The notes: generated by a model not told the origin, from the letters alone. 64,000 nucleotides of DNA from an uncultured Tenacibaculum sp. (GCF_947494125.1 NZ_CANLTU010000011.1:22038-86037); one strand, 5' to 3'. Positions 17,846-27,691 are shown, counted from the first letter of the stretch. A program made the numbers and translations.

Positions 17846-17932
17846 TCATAACAGTCTTTCACCTACTCACAACATAAAAAAATCTCCTCACAACATTAAC
17901 CTGATTTTTGCTTTATTTTAAAAGTAGTTTTA
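17846..17932 (+). promoter_or_regulatory. Island promoter P2, ahead of the tandem AraC regulator
   Basis: Three direct repeats in perfect 21-bp phase: TCATAACAG (17846), TCACAACAT (17867) and TCACAACAT (17888). Exactly 28 bp after the last is TAGTTTTA (17925-17932), and CAAATAGTTC follows. The regulator gene begins about 470 bp downstream, so the transcript would have a long leader. The position suggests autoregulation by the AraC protein. Confidence 0.68.
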
Positions 17933-18399
17933 TAAAAACAAATAGTTCTATCAGTTAGTTTCCAATGGTTAAATTAGAAATTACCATAATATAGATTGTT
18001 ACTAATAGAGCTTTGTTAATAGAAAAATAATTTTCAACAGACTCTATCTTTATAAATGTTAATAAAATACATCAACATCCATTATCATAAACTAGCTACA
18101 ACATTTTATCATACTAACATAAAGTTATTTGGGATAAATTTTCTAATAATTTGAATCCAAAACTATATAGCACTCTACTCTACTGTATAAACAAATTTTC
18201 TGAAAAATAACGCTATTGCATTTAATCCATTAAAGCTATTTAAATAAAACAATAACGTTTCGTTCAATTCTAGGCTTTTATAAAAGATAAATACATGTAA
18301 TAAGAGGTTGAAAACCTGAGTTTGTTGCTTGCAACATTCTCCTTTTGCGCCTACAATAACATTAACGTTTTAAATCAAATATTTAAAAAACTAATACAA
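17933..18399 (+). other. Long untranslated leader ahead of the AraC gene
   Basis: About 465 bases between P2 and the start at 18400 without a convincing gene. It holds a hairpin ATGGT...ACCAT at about 17964-17986 whose loop contains TTAGAAA, similar to the UCAGAAA loop in the leaders of the 29514 and 32740 genes, plus the small hairpins AGGTTGAAAACCT (near 18305) and GTTGCTTGCAAC (near 18325). Confidence 0.45.
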
Positions 18400-19214
18400 A
18401 TGAAAAAAATCATAAACAAAAACAACATCATTATTACCGACATAAATTTTGTCAAAAAAATTGACATTATTATTCAGGAAAAAAAACAGATGCTTCATTT
18501 GGAGTTTCTCAATTAGCTGAATTATTACAAATAAGCAAATCTCAACTCAATAAAAAAACATTAGAACAAACAGGTTACTCTCCTAGTAAACTAATCTTAA
18601 AACACAAAATGGACCTAGCCAAACAACTTTTAAATTTAAGTTCTAATCAAATAAAAGAAATCGCATTTCAATGTGGGTTCAATAGCTTGAGTACATTTAG
18701 TCGTAAATTTAAACATGAATATGGGTCTTCTCCATCAACATATCGTAAAAATTGTATTAAATCAGAAACTAAACTTATTGACTGGAACCTCCCTTTTACT
18801 GAAAATTATTTTAATCAGTTAGTTCTAATTAAAAATAAAAATACCTGGCTAAAAAACTTATTTTCAATAGTTATTGATAACCTTGATAATGAATCATTTT
18901 CTATTGAAGATTTATCAAAGCAACTTTTCATGTCTTCATCTAATCTTAACCGTAAGGTTAAAAAGTTATTTGGCTTTTCAACTTTAAAATTAATACGAGA
19001 TTTACGTTTACAATATGCTGCTGAACTTCTTAACATACACAACATGTCTGTTACTGAAGTTTCTTATTCAACAGGTTTTTATGATGCTGCTCACCTTTCT
19101 CGCTATTTTAAAAAAACATTTGGTTGTTCTCCTGGTGAGTATAAAAATATAACTCCTATTTATTCGTACATAAAAAAATTAAAAGAAACAAAAATAAATC
19201 AAATTCTCAATTAG
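18400..19214 (+). pseudogene. Tandem AraC-domain transcription regulator, split by a frame change at an A8 run
   Basis: ATG 18400 opens a frame (MKKIINKNNIIITD, then VKKIDIIIQEKK) that reaches a run of eight A residues at 18479-18486; after that point coding sequence continues in another frame as TDASFGVSQLAELLQISKSQLN into the frame that has an ATG at 18609. Together they give a protein of about 270 residues with two complete AraC-type helix-turn-helix domains: the first about 18489-18752 (KEIAFQCGFNSLSTFSRKF), the second about 18885-19150 (TEVSYSTGFYDAAHLSRYFKK). Read from 18609 alone the protein (201 residues) loses the first half of domain one. One extra A, or -1 slippage, would restore the full protein. 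It is either phase-variable, made by frameshifting, or decayed. It is the only AraC gene here and is preceded by P2, so it is the obvious candidate activator of the island. Confidence 0.75.
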
Positions 19215-19674
19215 TTTTATGCTAAATACAACACACCTCATATAACTTAAAGTAATTAGAGTTTATTTTAAAAACTACTTAAAAACAACAATAGTTCAAA
19301 TTGTAAAATAGTTGCATAATCGGTACAAAAAAAAGCACTTCTCTCTCTGTACATTTGAACTATAAGAATTCAATAATTGTACAATTAGAGTTTTTAATTT
19401 CATAAACTAAAGCTGCAGATTAGGATGTGAAAAAAGTAAATTTCAAATGATAGTCCCCCGACAAAAGTACATGGTATATAATATATCGAACTTATAAGAA
19501 AATACAATAATGTTGCGCTATTTGATTTTGAAATTTTCACACAATACCTATACACTTCTTAAAAAGATTAAAATAGGTCTGTGAAAAATAATAAAGATCA
19601 TTAGAAAGTCTAATGGCTTATACTAACTTGTTATAGATCTTATCTAAAATCTATAGCCTTTTTAAAAAATAATT
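19215..19674 (+). other. 460-bp region before the 78-residue gene
   Basis: No gene seen. There is a weak imitation of the island leader (AACAATAGTTCAAATTG near 19287) and a GTCCCCCGACAAAAG stretch near 19454 that resembles part of the shared leader element at 32692. A hairpin-like repeat with TTAGAAAGTCTAATGGC lies near 19600. It probably contains the promoter of the 19675 gene. Confidence 0.35.
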
Positions 19675-19911
19675 ATGGCATCTTACAATGTTCAAAACTT
19701 TACTTATGATGGCCCTGGTGATAGTCTTTGCTACGGCAAACAAGACGATCATAATCATTATAAAGCAAACAAATTCACAATTGATGTGACAGCATACCTT
19801 CAAAGCCAAGGCATACAAAACATACATGCTGGTCCTTTTAAATCTCATCAAAACAAACCAAGTTTAGGCAAAGAATTTAAATGGAATGGTAATGCTTGGG
19901 TTAAGTCTTAA
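19675..19911 (+). CDS. Small unknown protein of the island
   Basis: A 78-residue soluble protein (MASYNVQNFTYDG, then several His/Asp residues in DDHNHYKANKF) with a C-terminal KEFKWNGNAWVKS. No signal peptide or recognised motif. It lies 56 bp before the next island gene, and the AT-rich spacers suggest one transcription unit to 20588. Function unknown. Confidence 0.6.
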   Translation: MASYNVQNFTYDGPGDSLCYGKQDDHNHYKANKFTIDVTAYLQSQGIQNIHAGPFKSHQNKPSLGKEFKWNGNAWVKS

Positions 19912-19967
19912 ATAAAAACACTTAAAATAAATATAAAACAAACTTTTTATAAAAAATTAACATAATC

Positions 19968-20588
19968 ATGGACAAAATTAAATTAAACTTCGTTAACAAA
20001 TCAGCAGATACAAACAATAGTAGTATTGTAATTTTTCAACAAAATGTTGCCGAAGATTTTGGAGAAATTGCAATTGCTTGGAAAGTAATTGAAAACTGTG
20101 GAAGATTAGACAATCATCCATTTACATACCCTATGCAATTTCAAGTATCATCAAGTGATTCATATGGGAACTTTACACCTCAATTAACTGCTTCAAATGG
20201 AAATGCTTTTGATATGATTAAGGATACGTCTGGAGACATCCTTAAACAATCTTCTACATCTGCTACTAGCTCTAATGAAGTAGAAGTAAGAAATAATTTA
20301 GCTAGTGGAGCAATCAATGCAAACTGTTATAGAGACGGGAAATTATTAGCTTCCAAAACTGGTTTAGCTCCTGGGCAAAAAGCTGTTTTTGAGTTCCAAC
20401 CAAAAATTTACATCGGTGTTGTTTCACAAATAGAAGAAGGAGATGTAATGAACTCTGCTATAATTTCACAAATTAATTCAGAAATTAATTTATTTGGAAT
20501 TACAAGTGCAGATATAGTAATGTCAGGTGGAGGACCTGGAAAAAGTTCTGAGCCTTTCAATTTTACCTTAGAAAACATCAATCAGTAA
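19968..20588 (+). CDS. Unknown beta-rich island protein
   Basis: A 206-residue soluble protein beginning MDKIKLNFVNKSADTNN, with SSIVIFQQNV, IAIAWKVIENCGR and GQKAVFEFQPKIYIG. The opening resembles the 21156 gene (NFHFTNLSIGNNNIAFFQK), which suggests the two are distant paralogues. No signal peptide, no membrane helix, no known motif. A clear terminator follows. Function unknown. Confidence 0.68.
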   Translation: MDKIKLNFVNKSADTNNSSIVIFQQNVAEDFGEIAIAWKVIENCGRLDNHPFTYPMQFQVSSSDSYGNFTPQLTASNGNAFDMIKDTSGDILKQSSTSATSSNEVEVRNNLASGAINANCYRDGKLLASKTGLAPGQKAVFEFQPKIYIGVVSQIEEGDVMNSAIISQINSEINLFGITSADIVMSGGGPGKSSEPFNFTLENINQ

Positions 20589-20607
20589 TTACTTTTAGGT
20601 TAGGTAT

Positions 20608-20633
20608 AGAAGGCATGGTCATACATGCCTTCT
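20608..20633 (+). terminator. Terminator after the 206-residue island gene
   Basis: A perfect 10-bp stem AGAAGGCATG/CATGCCTTCT with a six-base loop; the T run after it is short. Confidence 0.65.
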
Positions 20634-20680
20634 TATCATAAATCATTCTTATAAAATATCTCATTAATAAAAATTTAAAA

Positions 20681-21127
20681 ATGAATAATACTTATAATAA
20701 TATTTGGTACTCAGGAGACTGGAAACAACAAAACCATGATCAAGTTCCTTACAATGGAATTAAAATTGAAGCCATTACTAAATATAGCCCTCAAACAAGT
20801 CCTCCTACCAAGCAAGAATTAATTTCTATTGATGCAATAGTAACTGATTACACAAAGGACCCCAATGGAGTGTCTAGTAAAGTTACTCTTAGTAAAACAG
20901 GAGCTTGGTACGATATTCCTATTCCTGAAGATAACAAAGTATCTCCTCCCAAACCGAATTCTAATTTTACAGTAACCGATATATATTTTAACGGACTAGG
21001 AAAATTACAACTTCATGTTACAACTACTGGAATCTATTTACGTATACAATTTCGATATGGAGAAACAAATAGAACTAGAGAAGAATTAGGTTTTATTTTA
21101 AAATTTAAAGAATACTTAGAAGAATAA
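20681..21127 (+). CDS. Unknown island protein
   Basis: A 148-residue soluble protein: YNNIWYSGDWKQQNHDQVPYNG at the start, a Pro-rich middle (QTSPPTKQEL, VSPPKPNSN) and a beta-type C-terminus. No signal peptide and no recognised family. It is 28 bp upstream of the 21156 gene. Function unknown. Confidence 0.65.
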   Translation: MNNTYNNIWYSGDWKQQNHDQVPYNGIKIEAITKYSPQTSPPTKQELISIDAIVTDYTKDPNGVSSKVTLSKTGAWYDIPIPEDNKVSPPKPNSNFTVTDIYFNGLGKLQLHVTTTGIYLRIQFRYGETNRTREELGFILKFKEYLEE

Positions 21128-21155
21128 GTTTAAAATAAATATATGCTTTCAATTT

Positions 21156-21704
21156 ATGTATACAAACTTTCATTTTACAAATTTATCCATTGGAAATAAT
21201 AATATTGCTTTCTTTCAAAAAGATAGAAACAAATCCTTAGCCAATACAAAAAAAAATATTTGGGTAAAAAATTGCCAATACAAATGGTCTTGTAAAATAA
21301 AAATTTTATGGCATTTAAGTTTTCGTTTAGTAAAAATATCAGGAAGCACAACAGTATTTTACAACTTAAAAACTGTATATACTACATTAAATAAACTCTT
21401 TTTAATTTCTAAGAATGGGATTATTTCAATACAACAAAGTTATAGAGATGGAAAACAGATTATTGATTATGAACAAATAAAAGGAAATGAATTTATAGCT
21501 ATACAAATTTACAGAGGAGATTTTCTTATTGAAGAACAATATTTTAAAGGAAAATACCTCAACTTTCAAATTGGCACGGTTATAAGCGTCTCAAAATTGA
21601 ATTCTAAAGAACCTTCTTTAAATATTGACTTTACAAGCTTAAAATCAATTTACTTAACCCTTGTTGCTAACAAAATTCAACTTGAAACAATAGAAAAATG
21701 GTAA
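21156..21704 (+). CDS. Unknown island protein, possible paralogue of the 19968 product
   Basis: A 182-residue protein, Lys- and Ile-rich, starting with MYTNFHFTNLSIGNNNIAFFQ, which is similar in pattern to the start of the 206-residue protein at 19968. It continues with IQQSYRDGKQIIDYEQIKG, which again resembles NCYRDGKLLASKTGL of that protein. No signal peptide. The composition is more AT-driven than its neighbours, so it may be evolving quickly. Function unknown. Confidence 0.55.
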   Translation: MYTNFHFTNLSIGNNNIAFFQKDRNKSLANTKKNIWVKNCQYKWSCKIKILWHLSFRLVKISGSTTVFYNLKTVYTTLNKLFLISKNGIISIQQSYRDGKQIIDYEQIKGNEFIAIQIYRGDFLIEEQYFKGKYLNFQIGTVISVSKLNSKEPSLNIDFTSLKSIYLTLVANKIQLETIEKW

Positions 21705-21716
21705 GAGTCTAATTAA

Positions 21717-21890
21717 AAACAGCACGCTATGTTATATTTTTTAATGAAAAATGGTTAATTCGAGGCTTCTACAAATCACATTTAAATAAAATAGAATTAC
21801 AAATTGACTTTACAATATTGATTGTATATCAAGAAAATAACACTCTTAAATACAAGTGTTTTCTTTTTAATTCTCGGAAACAATTTTAGC
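21717..21890 (+). pseudogene. Possible remnant of a duplicated island gene
   Basis: An open stretch without a start codon reads RYVIFFNEKWLIRGFY and then NKIELQIDFTILIVYQENN before a stop. The pattern NEKWLIRGFYKS...IELQID is weakly like the end of the 21156 protein (RGDFLIEEQYFKG...NFQIG). It may be a leftover of a tandem copy. Weak evidence. Confidence 0.25.
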
Positions 21891-21938
21891 TAAAACTTAA
21901 ATAAGCTCAGTTTAATAAGAATATTAAAACTACACACA

Positions 21939-24833
21939 ATGGAGGTAGAAATAAAAATATGGGAAGACACAATATTCCCCACCTTTGATGATAATTTAGT
22001 AATTCATTTCGAAACTCCAATTTGGAATGACAAAACAGAATATCAAGTTTCATCTAAAGTTTTTTGGAAAAAAAACAAACAAGATAGTTACACTCCGAAG
22101 AACCTTTTTATTTCTACACCCTCCATTATACATCATACTTTTAAAAATGAAATCATTATAAAAGGAACATTAGAAATAAAAAAATTTAGTAGTTTTAATT
22201 CTACAGACACTTTAGGAATTTTTGCAGATTTCTATTATTACAAAAAAGAAAGCACAAATTATGCGTGGCACACTGAAGGTTTTCTAATAAGTTTTAATCC
22301 AAAAATTCCAACTCCTATTCCTGACGATATTATTATTGAGAACTGTAATACAGATATTACAACTCCAATAATTACTTCTGATACTTTTAGTGATCTGTTT
22401 CCATATATTTATTTATCAGGTTGGCCAAAGGTGAATAACTCTGAACGCTTATGGAACTTTTTTTATTATAAACCGTTTATTAAAAGCCCTCCTCTTTTTA
22501 CCTTTATTAATAAATTGTCTTCATTAAAATCCGTAAACAACCGAGAAGGAATGTTTACTGAAGCCACTTCCTTTATTGAAGGAAAGCCTCCTTATGAATT
22601 ACAATATGTAGATAATCTTGCATCATTACATGGCTATATTAATAATTTCAATTCCTTTTTTTTCTTTTTAACTAAAGAAAAGAACTTAAGTCAAATAATA
22701 GAACAAACCTGTATTTTTTTTAAAACGGATATTGTTGATTTTTCAAATTATCTTAAAACAACAATCTATTTAGAAAATAAAGAAAGACTATGGGAATCTT
22801 ATTTTGCTTTAATTATAGAAATGGGTTACGAAAATGATAACTTGATGTCAATAATAGAAGTATTAACTATTTGTAATTTTTTAGAAGTTGTATTTAACCA
22901 TTTAGATCATTCTCAAAATAATACAACAATTTCTCAAACTACATTACTATCCCTATTTAATGCAACCATAGTTTTAGATGAAAAAATATTTCCTTTACCT
23001 CCTTACCCTTCTTCTCCTCCTATTAGTATTACCAATACTATTTTACCCTATGCTATTGGTGATTTACAACTAGTTAAACATAAATTACTTCGCTACGAAA
23101 TAGGTGAACTAGCAAGTATAACGAATATTATGCCTGGGGAGAAAAGAAAAATTATTAATAGAAAACTAGATCGTGTTGTAGATAAAAAGATTTCAAAAAC
23201 AGTGTCTTTAAATGACTCTTTTACTTCGAATAATGAGAATAACAATGATTTTAGTGAAGAATTATGGAACGCCATAGCTGAAACTACTGAAACTACTAAT
23301 TATCCCGATCCTGGTTTAGTTTCAACATATGGGCCTCCAACAAATATAACAATCAAAGGCTCATATACTAAAACACAAACCACACAAACACCAGATAAAA
23401 AGCAGTTATCCTCTTTTGCTAAAAAAGTTTTAAATAAAACAACACAGCGAGTATCCGAAAAAATAAATAGAGTAAGAGCATATACTGAGTTAAAAGAATT
23501 AGAAGATACTTCTATTAGTACAGTAAATAATAGCAACAATAAGAATCCTGTATATGGTATCTATTGTTGGTTAAATAAAGTGTATAAAACCAAAGTAATT
23601 AATTATGGTAATCGCATGCTTTTTAGTTTTAGTATCCCTAATCCAGCAGCTGCGTATATAAAACAAACTAAAATTTTAAACGGAAGTAACCTTCAAAAAC
23701 CAAAAACACTTGAAGATTTTAATATTTATACCTATCAAGATGTTACAAAAGATAATTATCTAATAGCATCTCAGTATTATGAATTAAAAAAAATTCCTTT
23801 ATATCCACAAGAAAAAATCGTTGTCTCTGACATCATCACGCTTTCACAAAGTAAACTAATAGCATTACCTAGCCTATATTATGCTAATGCTGCAACCATA
23901 GAATATGCTTTCGGTTCAGGAGAAACAGATAGTATTGTTAATGGCTTTTTAGGACAAAATACCTTTACTTTTAGTCGATCATCTTCTGTTACTGGTACTA
24001 GAGAATTAAATTCATTAAATAATGAACAAAGTAATATTGCTGTTAGTGCTGTATTCAATCCAAGTATTCAAATGTCACCACCAAATTCAGAAACAGATTT
24101 TCAAATGGGTGTAAACATTTCTTGCGTACCACTACCAAAAACTATTTTAACCTGGCAAATAGAAATGTACCAACTTTTATATGATTCTTATATAAAAAAA
24201 GAAACAGCATATAATTTAACTATAGGTACTTCAAACACAAAAAAAGAAACTATAAATCCTCTTACTGAGCGTTCTATTGTTAAACGAGAATTAGAAAAAA
24301 ATATTCGAAAACAATTACTTCAAAATACATTACAGGTTAAAGGCCTTCCCATAAACATGATTAATTCTGATGTCAATAATTCCTTAGAATATAATCAATC
24401 AGAAATCATACAATATTTAAATAGTGCTCTCGAATGGAATGAAATGTCTTATACCTTTTTTGATGAGTATGATAATCATAATGGTTTTTTTTCTGTTTCT
24501 TCTTTATCTCCAGATTTTTTCTCTGCTTTTCTTAAAGCAAGTTATGCTGAAATTATTATTCCAATATCTCCTGTGTTTAACTATGGTTTCCTTTATTTCT
24601 TAAGCACAGGCACTGTTTGGACATCAAAAGATAGTTTAGCTCCTTGTTTTAATAATATTAATAAAAATGGAACTATAAATATAGATCAACTATCAATTAT
24701 ATATGAACTAAAAAAAACATTCCACGTTGCTAAATATTTACCCAAAATAATAGACTCATGGGAAGTACTGATTCCTACCTCAATGCAAATTCTTCAAAAC
24801 AGTAAAAAACTAAACATAGAAAACCATGAATGA
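21939..24833 (+). CDS. Large (964-residue) unknown protein of the island
   Basis: A large soluble protein with no signal peptide or membrane helix. The N-terminal third is beta-type (DNLVIHFETPIW, EIIIKGTLEIKKF). Around residues 370-417 it has DLQLVKHKLLRYEIGELASI followed by GEKRKIINRKLDRVVD, which looks like a recurrent motif of large uncharacterised bacterial proteins that I recall but cannot name. A low-complexity Thr/Asn region follows (about 430-520), then a C-terminal region with WQIEMYQLLYDSY and RSIVKRELEKNIRKQLL. It overlaps the tail-collar gene by eight bases, which ties the two products together; a structural or scaffold role is possible but unproven. Confidence 0.75.
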   Translation: MEVEIKIWEDTIFPTFDDNLVIHFETPIWNDKTEYQVSSKVFWKKNKQDSYTPKNLFISTPSIIHHTFKNEIIIKGTLEIKKFSSFNSTDTLGIFADFYYYKKESTNYAWHTEGFLISFNPKIPTPIPDDIIIENCNTDITTPIITSDTFSDLFPYIYLSGWPKVNNSERLWNFFYYKPFIKSPPLFTFINKLSSLKSVNNREGMFTEATSFIEGKPPYELQYVDNLASLHGYINNFNSFFFFLTKEKNLSQIIEQTCIFFKTDIVDFSNYLKTTIYLENKERLWESYFALIIEMGYENDNLMSIIEVLTICNFLEVVFNHLDHSQNNTTISQTTLLSLFNATIVLDEKIFPLPPYPSSPPISITNTILPYAIGDLQLVKHKLLRYEIGELASITNIMPGEKRKIINRKLDRVVDKKISKTVSLNDSFTSNNENNNDFSEELWNAIAETTETTNYPDPGLVSTYGPPTNITIKGSYTKTQTTQTPDKKQLSSFAKKVLNKTTQRVSEKINRVRAYTELKELEDTSISTVNNSNNKNPVYGIYCWLNKVYKTKVINYGNRMLFSFSIPNPAAAYIKQTKILNGSNLQKPKTLEDFNIYTYQDVTKDNYLIASQYYELKKIPLYPQEKIVVSDIITLSQSKLIALPSLYYANAATIEYAFGSGETDSIVNGFLGQNTFTFSRSSSVTGTRELNSLNNEQSNIAVSAVFNPSIQMSPPNSETDFQMGVNISCVPLPKTILTWQIEMYQLLYDSYIKKETAYNLTIGTSNTKKETINPLTERSIVKRELEKNIRKQLLQNTLQVKGLPINMINSDVNNSLEYNQSEIIQYLNSALEWNEMSYTFFDEYDNHNGFFSVSSLSPDFFSAFLKASYAEIIIPISPVFNYGFLYFLSTGTVWTSKDSLAPCFNNINKNGTINIDQLSIIYELKKTFHVAKYLPKIIDSWEVLIPTSMQILQNSKKLNIENHE

Positions 24834-25434
24834 TTCCAATTTTTCTTTATTTAATACAACTCTACCAGTGGGTGCAATAACAGCTTTTGCGGGCAATGTA
24901 GCTAGCTATATAAATCCTCAACAAAATAGTAGTCCGCCAACAACACAACCTATAGAATCTTTTGGATGGATGTTATGTGACGGTTCTTCATTAAAAGCTA
25001 GTGAATACCCTGAGCTATATGTTGCATTAGGAAATCTTTATGGTTCTTCTGGATCTGAGCAAAACTTAATGTTTAACCTCCCAGATTTAAGAGGTCAATT
25101 TCTTAGAGGTATTGATACTGATAAAGCTAGTATAGAAGACCGTACAGCAGCAGCAGGAGGAACGAAAAATGGTATAGGCTCTACTCAAAAAGATGCTTTA
25201 CAAACACACCAACATATTTATACCAAACCGATAGGACCTCCGGCTCCTGGAGAAAATGGTAGTGGTACAGCTACAGTTAATAGTAAAGCATATACAGGAA
25301 TACCTACTAGCGAAACAGATGCTTCCTCTATAAAAGTAAGTCAATATGAAACAAGGCCTACCAATACGTTTGTCAATTATTTGATAAAATATACTTATAA
25401 ACTACCAAAATTTAATCATACAGTTTCTTTGTAA
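24826..25434 (+). CDS. Phage tail-collar domain protein (MdpB-like)
   Basis: The 202-residue protein has the tail-collar signature: PVGAITAFAG near the start, GWMLCDGSSLKASEYPELY, LFNLPDLRGQFLRGID-type NLPDLRGQFLRGID, and a C-terminal ETRPTNTFVNYLIKY. This is the layout of the microcystin-dependent/Mdp family and of short tail-fibre tips. Its start lies eight bases inside the large preceding gene, indicating coupled translation. There are no other phage structural genes in the window, so this is a domesticated, stand-alone collar protein rather than part of a prophage. Confidence 0.9.
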   Translation: MNDSNFSLFNTTLPVGAITAFAGNVASYINPQQNSSPPTTQPIESFGWMLCDGSSLKASEYPELYVALGNLYGSSGSEQNLMFNLPDLRGQFLRGIDTDKASIEDRTAAAGGTKNGIGSTQKDALQTHQHIYTKPIGPPAPGENGSGTATVNSKAYTGIPTSETDASSIKVSQYETRPTNTFVNYLIKYTYKLPKFNHTVSL

Positions 25435-25455
25435 CAGTATATAATAAAAGAAAAA

Positions 25456-27666
25456 ATGAAGCCAATTAAAAATATTTTCATATGTTTAGTTCATGAAAAT
25501 CAAGACTGTATTATTGATTTAGTTAGAAACTTAAAGTATCTAGACCCTACATCTAAAATTTTATTATACAATGGAGGAACAGATGAAAACTTATTCAAGT
25601 ATTTTCCTTTTGAAAAATATGGTGTCGTAATTCATTCCAATCCTAAACCATTAAAATGGGGATGGTTACATGATTTTGCTATCGATTGTATGGAATACGC
25701 TATCAATAATTTAGAGTTTGATACCATTACTGTCGTCGATTCTGATCAACTTGCTTGTGGTCAAAATTACACTGATTTTATTACAGAAACATTTTACAAA
25801 AACCCCAATTTGGGTATGTTAGGTCAAGTACCTTCACGTATTGAAAAAGACACTCACATAGATCCAGCTATAACAGCTTATCAAGAAAAAGAATTATGGC
25901 AACCTTTTTTAGATCAATTACCTAATGGCAAAAATGCCTTTTTATATTGGACATTTTGGCCTTCAACAGTTTTTACTTATCGAGCCTCTCTAAAGTTAGT
26001 TGCTCTTTTTAGAACCAACATTCAATTACAAGAAATTCTAAAAAAAACAAAAATTTGGGCTAGTGAAGAAATAATACTTCCTACTCTAATTATTGCCTTA
26101 GGTTTTACTATCATAGAAAACCCATGTACCTATGATTTTGTAAAATATAAATATGTTTATACTAATGAAAATATTCAGCACGCTCTACAAGCGGAGAAAT
26201 CATTTTGGATTCACCCTATAATAAGAGACATTAGAAATAAAAATAGAAATAATATAAGTACCTATTATGAAAATTATGTTCTTTCTTACCCGAAAGAATA
26301 TTCTGAAGATATATTTCAATTAATTAAAAACATTCGCCCTAAAACACAAAACATTGAGGGCTGGTTAGAAAATGATGAATTCGAATTATTAGTTGAATTA
26401 GTTTTTTTAAAGGCTAAAAATAAAACTAATGCCACCTTTTTAGAAATAGGTAGTTATTGTGGCAAAGCAACTTCAGTTATTTCATTGGTCATTCAACATG
26501 TAAACAACCAATCTCAAATAATTGCTATCGATGATTTTTCAGGAAGACTAGGTGCTGAAGATGCTATTATTGATCAATATGCACCTTGCTATGACAAATT
26601 TAAACAGAACCTTAAAAACTTAAATTTAGAAGAAGTTAAAGTAATTAAACAAACTCCTTATTTAGTTGATCTTGATGAAAAAATAGATTTTATTCTAATA
26701 GATGGATTACATGATTACGCCAATGTATCACGCGATTTTTATCATTTTGAAAAAAACTTAAAGGAAGACGCTATAATATTATTTCATGACTATTGTTTGG
26801 CATTCCCAGGAGTAATGACTTTTATTAAAGAACTAACAAACTCTAATTCATATCGAATAGTAAAACAGAGTTCTTCATTAATATCTTTACAAAAAACACC
26901 TATTAATATCCTTGAATCTAATCAATTAAGTATTATAAAAAATTCAACAATTGAAAAAGATAAACTGCCTTTAGTTAGTTGTATTATGCCTACCTATAAC
27001 CGTGCTAAATTCATAAAACATGCAGTAAATCAGTTTTTAGAACAAAACTATCCAAACAAAGAGTTAATAATAATTGACGATGGAGAAAATGCTATTAAAC
27101 CTTTAATACCCAATAGCCCTCTAATTAAATATGTTCATCTTAATGAAAAATTAGATATTGGTACCAAAAGAAATATGGCTTGCCAAATGAGTAAAGGGCA
27201 GTTTATAGTTCATTTAGATGATGATGATTTTTATGCATCAAATTGGATAGAACAACAACTCTTTTTTCTTCTTACTCATGAATTAGAAATTACAGGTTTA
27301 AGCACTCCTTTATTTTATGATAAATCATCTTCTAATTTCTGGCAGTATAATTATCCACTATCAAATAAACCTTGGGTGTACGGAGCTACCTTATGCTATA
27401 CAAAGAAGTTGTGGGAATCTAATCCTTTTCCTGTAATGACTTGTGGAGAAGACAATGCTTTTGTTTGGGCGGATGCTGTAAAAAAAATACTTCCAAATAA
27501 TACTACAACCTCTTATATAGGACAAATTCACTCTGAAAACACCAGCCCTAAACAAATAGATAACGACCGTTGGAATACCTTAAAACAAGAAGATATTAAC
27601 AATTTTTTCGAAAGCCTTCCTATATCTTCTATCCCCATATTTTCTAGTATAGAAAGCTTAAAATAA
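25456..27666 (+). CDS. Three-domain glycosyltransferase / methyltransferase / glycosyltransferase protein
   Basis: The 736-residue protein fuses three units. Residues 1 to about 300 resemble a GT-A-like transferase with VVDSDQLA (Asp96, Asp98) as a DxD-type motif. Residues about 315-495 form a class I SAM methyltransferase of the Methyltransf_24 type (FLEIGSYCGKAT near 327, IDGLHDY near 414, ILFHDY). Residues about 503-700 are a GT2 glycosyltransferase (CIMPTYNRAKF, LIIIDDGE, HLDDDDF near 585, GEDNAFVW). No membrane helices are present. It could glycosylate and methylate a surface polymer or one of its protein neighbours; the target is unknown. It is 21 bp after the collar gene. Confidence 0.85.
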   Translation: MKPIKNIFICLVHENQDCIIDLVRNLKYLDPTSKILLYNGGTDENLFKYFPFEKYGVVIHSNPKPLKWGWLHDFAIDCMEYAINNLEFDTITVVDSDQLACGQNYTDFITETFYKNPNLGMLGQVPSRIEKDTHIDPAITAYQEKELWQPFLDQLPNGKNAFLYWTFWPSTVFTYRASLKLVALFRTNIQLQEILKKTKIWASEEIILPTLIIALGFTIIENPCTYDFVKYKYVYTNENIQHALQAEKSFWIHPIIRDIRNKNRNNISTYYENYVLSYPKEYSEDIFQLIKNIRPKTQNIEGWLENDEFELLVELVFLKAKNKTNATFLEIGSYCGKATSVISLVIQHVNNQSQIIAIDDFSGRLGAEDAIIDQYAPCYDKFKQNLKNLNLEEVKVIKQTPYLVDLDEKIDFILIDGLHDYANVSRDFYHFEKNLKEDAIILFHDYCLAFPGVMTFIKELTNSNSYRIVKQSSSLISLQKTPINILESNQLSIIKNSTIEKDKLPLVSCIMPTYNRAKFIKHAVNQFLEQNYPNKELIIIDDGENAIKPLIPNSPLIKYVHLNEKLDIGTKRNMACQMSKGQFIVHLDDDDFYASNWIEQQLFFLLTHELEITGLSTPLFYDKSSSNFWQYNYPLSNKPWVYGATLCYTKKLWESNPFPVMTCGEDNAFVWADAVKKILPNNTTTSYIGQIHSENTSPKQIDNDRWNTLKQEDINNFFESLPISSIPIFSSIESLK

Positions 27667-27691
27667 ATACTTCAATAAAAATAATATATCA

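Noticed and set aside
24826..25434. Prophage hypothesis for the island
   Set aside because: Only one tail-collar protein is present; there are no integrase, terminase, capsid, portal or lysis genes and no attachment-site repeat at the tRNAs.
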